Below, in pieces: positions 1 to 12,198 of a DNA stretch of 64,000 nt; the first letter of the stretch is position 1; each line of letters begins with the position of its first letter. The notes beneath the pieces are model-generated. The model was not told the origin of the DNA. It did not search any database and saw only the letters and a program-made list of their open reading frames with translations. Both the position numbers and the translations under genes were made by a program. Origin of the DNA: Ga0077555 sp963741565 (GTDB taxonomy: Bacteria; Pseudomonadota; Alphaproteobacteria; Rhizobiales; Hyphomicrobiaceae); assembly GCA_963741565.1 (NCBI GenBank), contig CAVUIK010000003.1:186001-250000 (forward strand), given 5' to 3'.

Positions 1-456
1 GACTACGGACTCCTTGCCCGCATTCACTTGTCGAGCGACGAGCACGGCCGGCTTGCGGCGCGGGCCGTCGAGGTGATCCCGCTCACTGAGATGCACATTG
101 GAACGGAGCGGATGACGGGGGACCGCGCACGCGACCGCATCCATGTGCTCAACTATCTCGCCGCCGGTCTCGACGATCGCGGGCGCCGCGCGAACGGGGT
201 GCGATTCCAAGCGCAAGCCGATGGTTCGGGGCTCGCCTGTTTGCCAGGCGCCGTGCGCGAGCAGGGGCGCATCGGCCAGCTCTGCCGATCATGGGAGGGT
301 GTGATGGCCACCCCGGGCGCGCTGCGCCAGCGCATTGCTGCGGCCTGCGGTCCGGCGGCAATGACAGCCGTGCGCGCCCGCGAGATTGTTGCGCGCGGCA
401 TGTTGCGCTACGACCGCCGCGCTGAGTCTCAGTCGCCCGTGTTGGCCGGCAATTGA
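1..456 (+). CDS. Probable C-terminal part of a CapA-like (poly-gamma-glutamate capsule family) protein, 5' truncated
   Basis: The frame is open from base 1 to a stop at 454-456, so only the last 151 residues of a longer protein are present. The piece carries a conserved-looking stretch (VIPLTEMHIGTERM) followed by an Asn-Tyr-Leu and Gly-Val-Arg-Phe region. That resembles the C-terminal tail of CapA-type proteins (calcineurin-like metallophosphatase fold, capsule or poly-gamma-glutamate related), where the catalytic motifs lie upstream and would be outside the window. Codon third positions are GC-rich as in neighbouring genes, which supports coding. The family call rests on recall of the tail only and could be wrong. 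The gene converges on the disrupted transporter downstream. Confidence 0.45.
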   Translation, partial: DYGLLARIHLSSDEHGRLAARAVEVIPLTEMHIGTERMTGDRARDRIHVLNYLAAGLDDRGRRANGVRFQAQADGSGLACLPGAVREQGRIGQLCRSWEGVMATPGALRQRIAAACGPAAMTAVRAREIVARGMLRYDRRAESQSPVLAGN

Positions 457-515
457 GATTGACGTGGGGCAGCCCCGTGCGGCCGGCGCTCGCGTGGTCT
501 TGTCGTGCGCCGTCC

Positions 516-2037
516 TTACTGCGGCTTGCGCACGACTGCGCGCAACAGAAAGGCGAGCGGAACGGCGGCCGCGGCTGTAAAGGCCATCATGTAGAATGCG
601 TTGACGTAACCGATCATCGCGGCCTGTCGTTGAATTTCGGCGGACAACCGGAGAAGCCCGCTCGTCGTCTCGATGTTCCAGGACGGCGGCAAGCCGTGCA
701 TCAGCGTCTCGCGATACGGCGTGATGTGCTCGCTGAGCCGCGCGTAGTTGACCGTCGTCGAGCGGACCAGCATCAGAACCGATAGTGAGATGAACAGGCT
801 TGAACCGAAATTGCGCATCAGCGTGAAGATGGACGAGCCTTCCGTGATCTGGTGGCGCGGCAAGGTCGAGAAGGCCATCACCGTCATCGGCGTGAATGAA
901 ACGCTCTGGCCGAGCCCCATCAGGAAGTGGCTCCAGAACACGTCGAACTCGGTCACGTTGATGTCGAACTGGGCCATCCAGAACCCACCGACTGCCTGGA
1001 TCGCTAGTCCGGTCCCGATCGCGAGCCGCGGCGCGATGCGTGTCACCTGTGCGATGAAGAAAAAGGCCGTCCAATTGCCGATACCGCGGGCCGCGATCAG
1101 CATGCCGATCACGTTGTCGGGATAGCCGCGCAAATCATGCAGCAGGCTCGGGAACAGCACCAGAACTCGTGAAATTGAGCATGCCCATCACGAACGCTAT
1201 CAGCGTTCCCACGGCAAAATTCCGGTCAAGCAGGAGCCGCGGATTGAGGAACGGCTGCTTGGCCGTCAAGCAGTGCGCAATGAAGATCCAGAATGCGAGA
1301 ACGCCGACAAAGGCGCAGATCACGATCTCGCGGGAGTCGAACCAGTCGAGCCGCTGGCCGCGATCGAAAATCAGCTGGGCCGCGACGATGGCGGTCGAGA
1401 GCGCCAGGAACCCGATCCAGTCGAAGTCGACCGTCTTGCGTTCGGTGTGTCCGCCAAGCGCGAACCAGATACAGACCATCGTGCACATCCCGGGCGGCAC
1501 GATCATGAAAAAGGCCGCACGCCAGTTGTAGGCGTCGGTTGCCATAGCGCCGAGGATCGGGCCGATGACCGGCCCGAATACGGCGCCGACGCCCCACATG
1601 ACCAGCGCGAACGGCTGCAGATGCGGCGGAAACGTCGCCAGCAGGATCGCCTGGCCCATCGGCATGATCGGCGCCCCGAACACACCCTGGGCCACGCGGG
1701 CGAGGATCAGTGTTTCCAGACTGTTGGCGATGCCGCACAGGAAGGAGGCCACGGTGAAGCCGCAGACCGTGCCTAACATGATATTGCGCCAGCCAAGCCG
1801 GCTCGCGAGCCAGCCGGTCATCGGCGTGGCCACCGCCGTCGCCACCAGATTGAGCGTGACCACCCAGGAGATCTCGTCTTGCGTCGCAGATAGGGTGCCG
1901 CGCACCTGCGGGAGCACCAAGTTGGCAAGCGTGATGGTCATGCCGAACAGCATGTTCGATAGCTGCACCATCAACAGGATCAGCCATTGCCGACCGTTGA
2001 TGGTTAAGAGGCCACCCTGCACCGACGTGGCGCTCAT
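516..2037 (-). pseudogene. DHA2-family MFS drug-efflux permease, disrupted by a single-base frameshift
   Basis: Two frames together make one 14-helix EmrB/QacA-type proton antiporter. The N-terminal part (MSATSVQGG start at 2037, through GMLNFTS) runs to about 1165. The rest (LVLFPSLLHDL to the stop at 516) is one frame away. One extra base in the AA pair at 1164-1165 explains the break, since removing it joins the halves smoothly. Motifs seen include the motif-C-like GPVIGPILGA and, in the N-half, ATPMTGWLASRLGWR. An intact paralogue at 32041-33612 aligns across the break (GMLNFTPMVLMPTLL), which confirms the expected reading. Such pumps export hydrophobic toxicants across the inner membrane. 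It may be a real pseudogene or an assembly error. Confidence 0.85.
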
Positions 2038-2185
2038 CCGGTCCGTTTCCTCGCCCTCGGTTTTAGCTAACAGGGTCTGCCGCCCCGTGAAGCGGGAGTG
2101 TACCAGATTCCGCGGTTGCTGGTCTCTCCCCGGGTTGCAGGGCTGCCACGTGGAATGCGCGCCTTGCGATCGTCGGTCCTGCCCC

Positions 2186-2213
2186 TTTGAACTCCCGCAG
2201 CTCCAACCTACAT
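2186..2213 (+). promoter_or_regulatory. Candidate heat-shock (RpoH) promoter of clpB
   Basis: A TTTGAAC element at 2186-2192 is followed, 14 nt later, by CCTACAT at 2207-2213. This loosely matches the alphaproteobacterial sigma-32 pattern of CTTGAA then CCCCAT/CYTAT. It lies about 95 nt upstream of the clpB start, and clpB is a classic RpoH target. The match is imperfect and the spacing is slightly short, so this is an inference. Confidence 0.3.
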
Positions 2214-2306
2214 GAGGAGCGTGGCGTGCCGCATGGGCGCCATTTTTGATCAGGATCACGGCAGGTCTCGCTGCTTCGGGGCGAGATGGGCGGGTGGAGG
2301 ACGAAC

Positions 2307-4907
<2,601 letters not shown>

Positions 4908-4951
4908 GAGCCGCGTCGCGCCTGTTGTGCGAGCGAGGCAAACGAATTGGA

Positions 4952-4976
4952 GCGGCGCCGGTTTGAGCCGGCGCTG
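4952..4976. terminator. Hairpin between convergent clpB and the ATC-hydrolase-like gene
   Basis: A near-perfect 10-bp stem (one G-U pair) with GCGCCGG and CCGGCGC arms and a TTTGAG loop lies between two convergent stops. T tracts on either side are weak, so this is a plausible bidirectional terminator rather than a canonical one. Confidence 0.5.
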
Positions 4977-4978
4977 CT

Positions 4979-5464
4979 TCAGGCCGTTTTGGGTGCGTCG
5001 TAGGTGTACTCAAAATCGCAGTGGCTCGCGCCCTGCATGATCGTCTGGGTCCGCTTCAGCTTGAGCTTGTCATCATAGCCCTCGCAGAACGTGCCGTCGC
5101 GCTGGCACGACAGTAGGTGTCCGATATCGCCAAGGCCCATCTCGCGGTACATGCGCGCATATTCGCAACGGGTGACGTTGAACTTGAATTTGTCGCCGCT
5201 CTGTTCCTTCACGTCGATTGCCAGCGCACCGCCGCGCGTCCAAAGCTCCTGCCGGTCGATGAACGACTGCAGTGACGTCTGGCCGTTATCTTCCGTCGCC
5301 ATCTGCGCGCCCTGCTCGATCGAGGACCGGCGCACGCTGTCGGCGATCGCTTTCTGTGCGACCGAGACGCCGTGGCTGGCCTTCAGCGTCTCGTAGACGT
5401 GCTTCAGGATCGTCGCTTCGATGCGGCGGCGCTCCAGCATCGAGAGTTCGGCGGCGTCGGCCAT
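4979..5464 (-). CDS. L-2-amino-thiazoline-4-carboxylate (ATC) hydrolase family protein
   Basis: A protein of about 161 residues starting MADAAELSM. The C-terminal half has the pattern typical of the ATC hydrolase family (RCEYARMYREMGL, LSCQRDGTFCEGY, then a conserved SHCDFEY ending). The founding member opens the thiazoline ring of ATC during L-cysteine production from DL-ATC, but most family members have unknown substrates. The stop of hemY is 32 bases upstream on the same strand, so it may be the last gene of the hem operon. Two in-frame starts lie between 5500 and 5464; the second is preferred on family alignment. There is no signal peptide, so it is probably cytosolic. Confidence 0.75.
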   Translation of the reverse strand: MADAAELSMLERRRIEATILKHVYETLKASHGVSVAQKAIADSVRRSSIEQGAQMATEDNGQTSLQSFIDRQELWTRGGALAIDVKEQSGDKFKFNVTRCEYARMYREMGLGDIGHLLSCQRDGTFCEGYDDKLKLKRTQTIMQGASHCDFEYTYDAPKTA

Positions 5465-5496
5465 GGATCGCGGTCTCTCAGTTTTCGGGTTCGGGC

Positions 5497-7266
5497 TCAC
5501 TTCACACGAGCGCTCGGCTTGCTCTGGCTGATCTCGGGTTCATCGATGCCGGGATCGTCAGGCGCGCGGGGTGGCACGAATATGACCGGGTCGCCGCCGC
5601 GCTTCACCGTCGGCACAGAGCGGGAATCGGTCGCGCGGACGACCCCGTTGCCGGATGGAGCGGCAGGCGGAACCGGTCGCACCTCGATGGTCACGGGGTT
5701 GGCTGTCGTCGACGGCAGCGGAGCAGCTTTGGCCGCGATCGGTTCGATCTGCTTCGGTGTGATCTCGAGCGAGATCGACGCTTCGCTGGCGGCGGCGGGA
5801 GATGTTGCCTTCAACGGTTGAGCGCTCGCGGGTACCGTTTTGGCTGGTGCCGTCGCGGGGCCCGCAACCTCGACGATGTCATCGTCGGTGACAGACGGTG
5901 CGTCGGCAGCGGCTACCGGACCGACACCAAGCAACACGAACTCGTCCAGTCGATCGAGGGCGCGGGCGCGGTCAGCATCATTGATGGCCTCGACGGGAAC
6001 GCGCCATTGGAAGGCGTCGAGCGCTCCGGTGACAGGCGAGACCGGCGCCCAGTGATCCGAGATGATGCCGTCGGCGGTCCATGCGGGATCACGCGGGGCA
6101 TTGACGGCGCGCGCCAGCCACTCGCGCACACCGCCTGAGTTGCCTTTGTCCTCGCCTTCGATCCGCGCCATCAGCGTGCACACGCGCTGCGACAGCTTGT
6201 CGTCCAGTAAGGGTTGGAGCGCGTTGCGCGCCTCGGCCCAATCGCGCGCTTCGATGGCCGCCGATGCGAGTGCAATAGGCCCTTCCGTGGAGTGCGGGGT
6301 CGACCGCGAAAGGCGCTTCATGCGCTCGAGGCGATCCTTCGGGCTGTCGCCCAGCCGCGCAAACGCGTAGACGGTCGCGAGATCCGGATGCGGCGATTGC
6401 CTCCAGGTCCGCTCGATGACGCGGGCGGCTTTGGGCGTGCTGCCGCGCGAGGCAAGCTGACGTCCGGCGATTGTGGCGGCGGGCACGAGATCGGGTGCCA
6501 GGGCGTGCGCTTCCTGCGCGAGCTCCAGAGCCTTCGCGCCGTTCTCCTCCTCGATGCCTTGGGCTTGCGCCGTCAGCAGTACGGCGCGCCGCCGGTCGGC
6601 TACTGGTTTGTCCAGGTGTCCGTGTTTGCGCCCGGCGGCCAGCGTCTCCAGAGCGCCGGCCCAGTCTTGCGCCTTGCACTGGATATCGAAGAGCGCATCG
6701 ATCGGCCAGCCGAGCTTCGGGTTGAGATTGAGCGCGCGCTCGGCAAATTGCCGCGCGGCTTCCACCTCGCGTTCCCGCTGAGCTTCGAGGAACAGACCGC
6801 GCAGGCCAAGCTGCTCGGTGTCGGGGGTGGCCAGCATCGACTCGAAGATTCGCCGTGATGTCGCCCGGTCGCCGGAGAGCTGGGCGGCTTGCGCCCGCAA
6901 TAAGTGGGTCAAAGGCTCGTTCGGCAGCGCTTTGCGGGCTTGGACTGCGTAGCGCGTCGCCAGAGCCTTGTCGCCCGCACCGATGGCGATGATGCCGCTC
7001 GAAAGCGCATCGAGGCCCCGCTCCTGGCGGCGCCGGTTGAAGAATTGGCCGACGGCGGCCGGGCTCGACCAGATCTGGTGTGCGATCGACCAGAGAAAAA
7101 CGGCAAGGCCGGTCAGAAACGCGAGCAGGACGACAGCGCGGAACACGCTGGTCTCGATCTGGTAGCCTTGCCAGTTCATGACCAGACTGCCCGGACGATC
7201 GGCGAGCCACGCCAAGCCGGTGGCGAGTGCAGCGACGCCGATGAGATAAACGACAAGACGCGTCAT
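5497..7266 (-). CDS. hemY: HemY-like inner-membrane TPR protein
   Basis: A 589-residue protein with two N-terminal membrane helices (about residues 2-20 and 42-62), the HemY_N domain (WSSPAAVGQFFNRRRQERGL) and a long helical TPR-like region. A low-complexity Pro/Ala tail follows beyond about residue 450. Proteobacterial HemY (not the Gram-positive oxidase of the same name) is encoded with hemC/hemD and is thought to scaffold heme-synthesis enzymes at the inner membrane. Its ATG overlaps the stop of the upstream mic60 gene (ATGA), so the two are translationally coupled. The Pro/Ala-rich tail is longer than I expect for the family and may be variable. Confidence 0.9.
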   Translation of the reverse strand: MTRLVVYLIGVAALATGLAWLADRPGSLVMNWQGYQIETSVFRAVVLLAFLTGLAVFLWSIAHQIWSSPAAVGQFFNRRRQERGLDALSSGIIAIGAGDKALATRYAVQARKALPNEPLTHLLRAQAAQLSGDRATSRRIFESMLATPDTEQLGLRGLFLEAQREREVEAARQFAERALNLNPKLGWPIDALFDIQCKAQDWAGALETLAAGRKHGHLDKPVADRRRAVLLTAQAQGIEEENGAKALELAQEAHALAPDLVPAATIAGRQLASRGSTPKAARVIERTWRQSPHPDLATVYAFARLGDSPKDRLERMKRLSRSTPHSTEGPIALASAAIEARDWAEARNALQPLLDDKLSQRVCTLMARIEGEDKGNSGGVREWLARAVNAPRDPAWTADGIISDHWAPVSPVTGALDAFQWRVPVEAINDADRARALDRLDEFVLLGVGPVAAADAPSVTDDDIVEVAGPATAPAKTVPASAQPLKATSPAAASEASISLEITPKQIEPIAAKAAPLPSTTANPVTIEVRPVPPAAPSGNGVVRATDSRSVPTVKRGGDPVIFVPPRAPDDPGIDEPEISQSKPSARVK

Positions 7267-9140
7267 TGCTTGCTTCCCGTCTGGGCAGGCGCAGGGCCGG
7301 CGCCGAGCGAGGCTTTCAGGGCGATGTCGATCTCTGCGAGCGCGGCATCCACCGACTGACGCGCTTCCACCTTGCCGAGCCAATCCTTCGCCGGTGCCTG
7401 GGCTTTGGGCGTCAGTTTCTTGGCCTCTGCTACGACGTCGCCGAGGCGCAGATCTTTCAGCGCTGTTTCGATCCGCGCGACGGTTGCTTCGGCCGACGTA
7501 TCGCCCGGTGCATAGGATGTCTTGCGCACGCGAACGATCGTCTTGGCGCCGGAAAGCAACCTGTCGACGACCGACGCTTCCGGCTGTTCGCCATCGGCGT
7601 CGAGAATGGCATTGGCGACTGGGCGGAATGCCGTCGTCAACTCGCCGACGTTCGGCACGCCTTCGTTCTGGAACTTTTCGAGGGCGGCGACATTGACGCG
7701 CGTACCGGCCACCTTCTTCACCTCGGCAAGTTCGCCCGCATACTTCGAGCCGCGTTCCATCGCTCGCTTCAAGTTGCCAAGCTCCAGCGACAGGACGATG
7801 CGCTCGGCGTTGACCTTGCGATCCTCCTCCGCTTTGACGACGGACTGCAAACTCAACTCGAGCGCTGCGACCTTGGTTGTTATCGGCTGCACGGCGGTCG
7901 ACACGTCGGCGGGTTTCGCCGTCGCCTTCAATCGCGTGTCGATATCGTTGCGCAGGCCATCGAGCGCGGTCTTGAGGTTGCCCGTTTCGTCCTGAACGTT
8001 CTTGAGCGTCAGCTCCAGCTTGTCACCGCCGGCTTTCAGTTGATCGAGGCGCTGTCCGACTTTCGCAGCCTCCGATTTTACACCGGCCATCTCGCGATCG
8101 ATGCGCTGGGTGCCGGATTTTGCCGCTTCACTTGCTTCGCTTGCGGGTGCCGTGCGCGTCTCGATCTCGGTGCCGAGATCCTTGCGCAGGGCGGCCAGTC
8201 GCGTGTTGAGCGCCGTCTCGAGATCCGAAACCTTGCCGGTCAACTGGGCGATCTGCGGGATGCGGCCCGCGCGCTGCGGATCAGCGGCGGCAGAGGCGGC
8301 CAGCAGCGACAGCTGCTCTTCGAGCTTGGCAACGCGGTTGTCAGCTTCGGCGGCGGCCGGTGCCTTGGCAAGCGCGGCACGAAGCTCGGTGGCTTCGGCC
8401 TGCAGCGCCGTTTGCGATGCGCCAAGCGTCGCAATGGTCTTGGCCATGTCCTCGATCTGCTTCTGGCTGGCCTCGACGAGTTGCGTTGTGCGGCCGCCGT
8501 CTCCAGCGGTGGGGGCCGCGAGCCGCTCGCGCACCGATTTCTCGAGCGCGGTGATCCGTCCGACCACGTCCGGCGACGCGCTATTTGTCGCCGCCGGCCG
8601 GCTCGTCTCGAGACCAAGCATCGGCGCGAGCTGTTGCCCGCCGAGCATGGCAAGGATGCCACCGGCGAGACCCGCTGCCAGATGCGTGAAGAAGCGACCG
8701 ATGCCGCCGGATGGCGCTGCTGCGGCGCCGGGCGCCGGCGCGGAAATGCGGGGTGGCGTCGCGCTCGACGGGCCTGCCGGTTTTGCGATCGGCGGGACAC
8801 TGGAGGACGCCGACACCGTTGCCGATGGTGACGCGATTGGGCTGGCCGCTGCGGCAGCACCCGTTGCAGTAAAAGCCGTGCGCTGGGTCGCCGCTGCGGC
8901 AACAATGCGCTCGGCAGCTGCGGCCTGCGTGGATGCCGCTGGCGTCACTGCGGCCTTGGCATCCTTGCCGGCCGCCGTCGCAGCGCCCGGCCTCGCAAGC
9001 GATGGGCTCGCAGGTGATCCTGGTTGTGCCGGGCGGACCTCGGTCGCCTTCAAATCGATGGTCGCATAGGGCCGCTTGGCGCCCGCTGGGTCGACCGGGC
9101 GGTCCGGCCCTTTCGGTGGGCCGTTTTTGTTGTCGGTCAT
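7263..9140 (-). CDS. mic60: Alphaproteobacterial Mic60 (mitofilin) homologue
   Basis: A 625-residue inner-membrane protein. It has a Pro/Ala/Ser-rich cytosolic N-terminus (1-140), one glycine-rich membrane helix (LAAGLAGGILAMLGGQQLAP), a long periplasmic coiled coil (about 190-440) and a C-terminal mitofilin-like region (VPNVGELTTAFRPVANAILD onward). Mic60 in alphaproteobacteria shapes intracytoplasmic membrane, is related to the MICOS subunit of mitochondria, and commonly sits between hemD and hemY, as here. A GGAGG site lies about ten bases before the start. The stop overlaps the hemY start. This is a family and context call; overall identity is expected to be low because the coiled coil diverges quickly. 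Confidence 0.88.
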   Translation of the reverse strand: MTDNKNGPPKGPDRPVDPAGAKRPYATIDLKATEVRPAQPGSPASPSLARPGAATAAGKDAKAAVTPAASTQAAAAERIVAAAATQRTAFTATGAAAAASPIASPSATVSASSSVPPIAKPAGPSSATPPRISAPAPGAAAAPSGGIGRFFTHLAAGLAGGILAMLGGQQLAPMLGLETSRPAATNSASPDVVGRITALEKSVRERLAAPTAGDGGRTTQLVEASQKQIEDMAKTIATLGASQTALQAEATELRAALAKAPAAAEADNRVAKLEEQLSLLAASAAADPQRAGRIPQIAQLTGKVSDLETALNTRLAALRKDLGTEIETRTAPASEASEAAKSGTQRIDREMAGVKSEAAKVGQRLDQLKAGGDKLELTLKNVQDETGNLKTALDGLRNDIDTRLKATAKPADVSTAVQPITTKVAALELSLQSVVKAEEDRKVNAERIVLSLELGNLKRAMERGSKYAGELAEVKKVAGTRVNVAALEKFQNEGVPNVGELTTAFRPVANAILDADGEQPEASVVDRLLSGAKTIVRVRKTSYAPGDTSAEATVARIETALKDLRLGDVVAEAKKLTPKAQAPAKDWLGKVEARQSVDAALAEIDIALKASLGAGPAPAQTGSKQ

Positions 9141-9248
9141 GAGGCTCTGATCCTCCGCATTACGAGATACCGGCGCGCGGAACGACAGGACCTCCTGAGC
9201 GAACGCGAACCGACATGGATAAGGGTGCAGTTTCCGCCGGAAAACTGC

Positions 9249-9983
9249 CTATAGGTCCATTCTTGCCGCAGTCAGATCGACAAGGGCAAGCATTTCTTGG
9301 AGGGTCGGATCGTCCGGCCGGTCGATGGGGACGTCCCCCAATGACTTAAGCTGGCGGGCGACGCTCTCCGACAGGCACAAATGCACGATTTCCTGCACGG
9401 CTTCCTCGAGTTTATGCCGCTTAATCAGCCGGCTGTATATCTGTGCGGTCTGGGGGGACATGAGCAGTACGGCCTCGATATCGCCATCGCTCAGCTGATC
9501 GCGGATGGAGTCCGACAGGCGGTCCGCGGCGATCATGCGATAGACGGCGGCCTTGTTGACGCGAAACCCTTGCTGCTCGAGTTCCGCGCCGATATCGATG
9601 GCGAGCTTTTCACCCGCCAGATGCAGCAACACCTCCTCGGTCGGATCGAGCGTCGAGGTGATGATCGGGATCAAGGCATCGGCGGTGCCGGGTCCCTTTA
9701 CGATCCGTCCGAACCCCATCCGGCGGGCTTCGTCAGCGGTCGCCGCGCCGACCGCATAAACTGTCAGCGCGCGTGCCTGCGGCAGCGCCATCGTACCCGA
9801 CAGCGCGCGCAGGCCGTTGCGGCTGGTTGCAATCAGCGCCGTGACACCTTCGACGTCGATCGGATCGCAGTCCTCGAACGAGACGCGCAGCAGCGGCTCG
9901 ACCACCGCCTCGTGGCCGCGCGCTTCGATCATGCCTTTGAGCTTCAATCCGTCCGGTTCGGGCCGGGTGACGAGCACGCGCAT
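9249..9983 (-). CDS. hemD: Uroporphyrinogen-III synthase
   Basis: Closes and inverts ring D of hydroxymethylbilane to give uroporphyrinogen III, the branch point to heme, siroheme and cobalamin. The protein has 244 residues, a normal size. The N-terminus MRVLVTRPEPDGLKLKGMIE and the YAVGAATADEARRMGF region are characteristic of this low-identity family. The ATG overlaps the hemC stop (ATGA), which gives tight coupling to the enzyme that makes its unstable substrate. The downstream gene is mic60, 108 bases away. Confidence 0.93.
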   Translation of the reverse strand: MRVLVTRPEPDGLKLKGMIEARGHEAVVEPLLRVSFEDCDPIDVEGVTALIATSRNGLRALSGTMALPQARALTVYAVGAATADEARRMGFGRIVKGPGTADALIPIITSTLDPTEEVLLHLAGEKLAIDIGAELEQQGFRVNKAAVYRMIAADRLSDSIRDQLSDGDIEAVLLMSPQTAQIYSRLIKRHKLEEAVQEIVHLCLSESVARQLKSLGDVPIDRPDDPTLQEMLALVDLTAARMDL

Positions 9984-10912
9984 CAGCTGCCGGCTCCAAA
10001 GAATTCTGGCCCCGCACGGCGCAGCAGCTCGTCGGCGGCGTCGACGGCGAGTTTCACCGCCTCCTCGGGCCGGCCCTCACGCTGCGCCATATGCGCGTCG
10101 CGGCCATCGGGCGTCAGGATCTCGCCAACGAAACGCAGGCGCCCGCCATCGAGTTGCGCAAGTCCGGCGATCGGCGTCCGGCAGGAGCCTTCCAGGCGCG
10201 CGAGAAAGGCCCGCTCGGCCTCGACGGCGAGCGCGGAACCCGGCTCGTTGATGGCGGCCAGCAGGCGGGCGACTGCAAGCTCGCCGGTGCGCGCCTCGAT
10301 GCCGATGGCCCCCTGGGCGACGGCCGGCAACATCACATCGACCGGGACCGGCGCCGTGATTCGCTCCGGCAGGCCGAGCCGCTGCAGCCCAGCGCAGGCG
10401 AGCAGCGTCGCGTCGGCCTGTCCCTCGGCGAGCTTGCGCAACCGCGTCTCGACATTGCCTCGGAAGGGCACGACGTTGAGATCGGGCCGCTGCCGGCGCA
10501 CCTGGGCCGCGCGGCGCAGCGACGACGTGCCGATCACCGCGCCTTTGGGCATCTCGGCAAGGCTCGCCCACTTCAGGCTGATGAAGGCATCGCGGACGTC
10601 GGCGCGCGGCAGGATCGCTGCCATTGCGAGGCCAGCCGGCAATTCGGTTGGCATGTCTTTCATCGAGTGAACGGCGATGTCGATCTCGCGGGCGAGCAGT
10701 GCCTCCTCGATTTCCTTGGTAAAGAGGCCCTTGCCGCCCACCTCGGATAGCGACCGGTCCTGGATGCGGTCACCGCTGGTCTTGATGACCACGATCTCGA
10801 AAGCACCGGCATCGAGGCCATGGGCCGCTGTCAGGCGGTCGCGCACCTCGCCAGCCTGGGCCAGCGCCAGGGGCGAGCCGCGAGTGCCAATCCGGATCGT
10901 CTTTGCTTGCAC
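9983..10912 (-). CDS. hemC: Hydroxymethylbilane synthase (porphobilinogen deaminase)
   Basis: Polymerises four porphobilinogen units into hydroxymethylbilane in the cytosol. The 309 residues include RIGTRGSPLALAQA near the N-terminus, the catalytic Asp region EIDIAVHSMKDMP, the Arg-rich substrate site GTSSLRRAAQ, and Cys244 in EGSCRTPI, which carries the dipyrromethane cofactor. First gene of a minus-strand hem operon, divergent from tsaD across about 120 bases, an arrangement common in alphaproteobacteria. The hemD start overlaps its stop. Confidence 0.97.
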   Translation of the reverse strand: MQAKTIRIGTRGSPLALAQAGEVRDRLTAAHGLDAGAFEIVVIKTSGDRIQDRSLSEVGGKGLFTKEIEEALLAREIDIAVHSMKDMPTELPAGLAMAAILPRADVRDAFISLKWASLAEMPKGAVIGTSSLRRAAQVRRQRPDLNVVPFRGNVETRLRKLAEGQADATLLACAGLQRLGLPERITAPVPVDVMLPAVAQGAIGIEARTGELAVARLLAAINEPGSALAVEAERAFLARLEGSCRTPIAGLAQLDGGRLRFVGEILTPDGRDAHMAQREGRPEEAVKLAVDAADELLRRAGPEFFGAGS

Positions 10913-11031
10913 GGGGCCTTATCCTCGGGTAGGCGGGCGAGAGCGCTATATGCGCCGATGCGGCCAAGTTCGCAAACAGGGAGCGTTGGCACCTTGCCCC
11001 AGATCAGATCTCAGTTGTGCCGGCCCGGACC

Positions 11032-12084
11032 ATGATCGCGGCGCGCGAGACCCTCGTCCTCGGGATCGAGACCAGCTGTGACGAAACGGCGGCGTCGGTG
11101 GTTGCGCGGGGGCCGGAGGGTCAGGGCCGCATTCTCTCCAATGTCGTGCGCTCGCAATGGGAGGCGCACCGCCCGTTTGGCGGCGTCGTCCCAGAGATCG
11201 CCGCCCGTGCGCATGTCGAATGCCTCGACGATATCATTCGCGCTGCGCTAGCCGATGCGAACGTGGGCTGGGGCCGGCTCGATGCGATCGCTGCCACGGC
11301 GGGGCCAGGCCTTGTCGGCGGGCTGATCGTGGGACTGATCACGGCCAAAGCGATTGCTCTCGCACACGGCAAGCCGTTTCTGGCGGTCAATCATCTCGAA
11401 GCCCACGCCCTGACCGTCGGCCTGACGGATGGCCTGCGCGCGCCCTATCTGCTGCTGCTGGTCTCAGGCGGGCATACGCAACTCATCGCGGTCGAGGGCG
11501 TGGGTCGCTATCGCCGTCTTGGCACCACCATCGACGATGCGCTGGGGGAGGCCTTCGATAAGACAGCGAAACTTTTGGGCCTCGGCATGCCCGGGGGGCC
11601 GGCCGTGTCGGCTGCCGCCGCGACTGGCAATCCCGCGCGCTTTGCCCTGCCGCGGCCCATGCTCGGCCGCCCCGAGCCACATTTCTCGTTTGCAGGTCTC
11701 AAGACCGCTGTGCGCCTAGCTGCTGAGGCCTGCGTGCCGCTCACCGCTCAGGATGTCGCCGACGTCTGCGCCAGCTTCGAAGCGGCGGTGGCCGAGACGG
11801 TGATCGACCGGGTTCGCCGTGCCCGCGCCCTGATATCGCCGGAAGCCGGCGCCGTGTTGATTGTTGCCGGTGGTGTGGCGGCCAACCAGCGGCTGCGGCA
11901 AGCCCTGTTGGAGTTGGCGGCGCGCGACGCATTCCGCCTCTGTATTCCACCGCCCCATCTGTGCACCGACAACGCCGCCATGGTCGCCTGGACCGGCGCC
12001 GAGCGTTTGCACTCGGCAGCCAGGATACGCTCGACGTTGCCGTGCGGGCCCGTTGGCCGCTCGACGAGGCCGCAGCGCCCGTGA
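11032..12084 (+). CDS. tsaD: tRNA t6A37 threonylcarbamoyltransferase TsaD, C-terminus altered by a probable 1-base deletion
   Basis: Transfers the threonylcarbamoyl group to A37 of ANN-decoding tRNAs together with TsaB/TsaE; essential in most bacteria. It carries the ASKHA signature GIETSCDETA at the start, metal-binding HVECLDDI and NHLEAHAL, the nucleotide loop LLVSGGHTQL, and CTDNAAMVAW near the end. After GAERL the frame reads an unlikely tail. Adding one G at about 12009-12010 restores a family-like ending (ALGSQDTLDVAVRARWPLDE) that terminates at 12114-12116. The true gene therefore probably ends at 12116. The start is the ATG giving MIAARETLVLG; a GTG at 11017 is possible. Confidence 0.95.
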   Translation: MIAARETLVLGIETSCDETAASVVARGPEGQGRILSNVVRSQWEAHRPFGGVVPEIAARAHVECLDDIIRAALADANVGWGRLDAIAATAGPGLVGGLIVGLITAKAIALAHGKPFLAVNHLEAHALTVGLTDGLRAPYLLLLVSGGHTQLIAVEGVGRYRRLGTTIDDALGEAFDKTAKLLGLGMPGGPAVSAAAATGNPARFALPRPMLGRPEPHFSFAGLKTAVRLAAEACVPLTAQDVADVCASFEAAVAETVIDRVRRARALISPEAGAVLIVAGGVAANQRLRQALLELAARDAFRLCIPPPHLCTDNAAMVAWTGAERLHSAARIRSTLPCGPVGRSTRPQRP

Positions 12085-12198
12085 TCGGCTCGGGCCGGCT
12101 CGGCGCTAAAGCCTGATCGGCTTGTTGGCTGCGCTGAGCCCTGCAGGATTCGTAGCAAGGATGACACGTTGGGTGGTTGTTTGCTGCGCCGGCCGCGC

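Noticed and set aside
7266..8831. Long open frame on the strand opposite mic60
   Set aside because: It is a shadow of mic60, which has strong context and coupling support.
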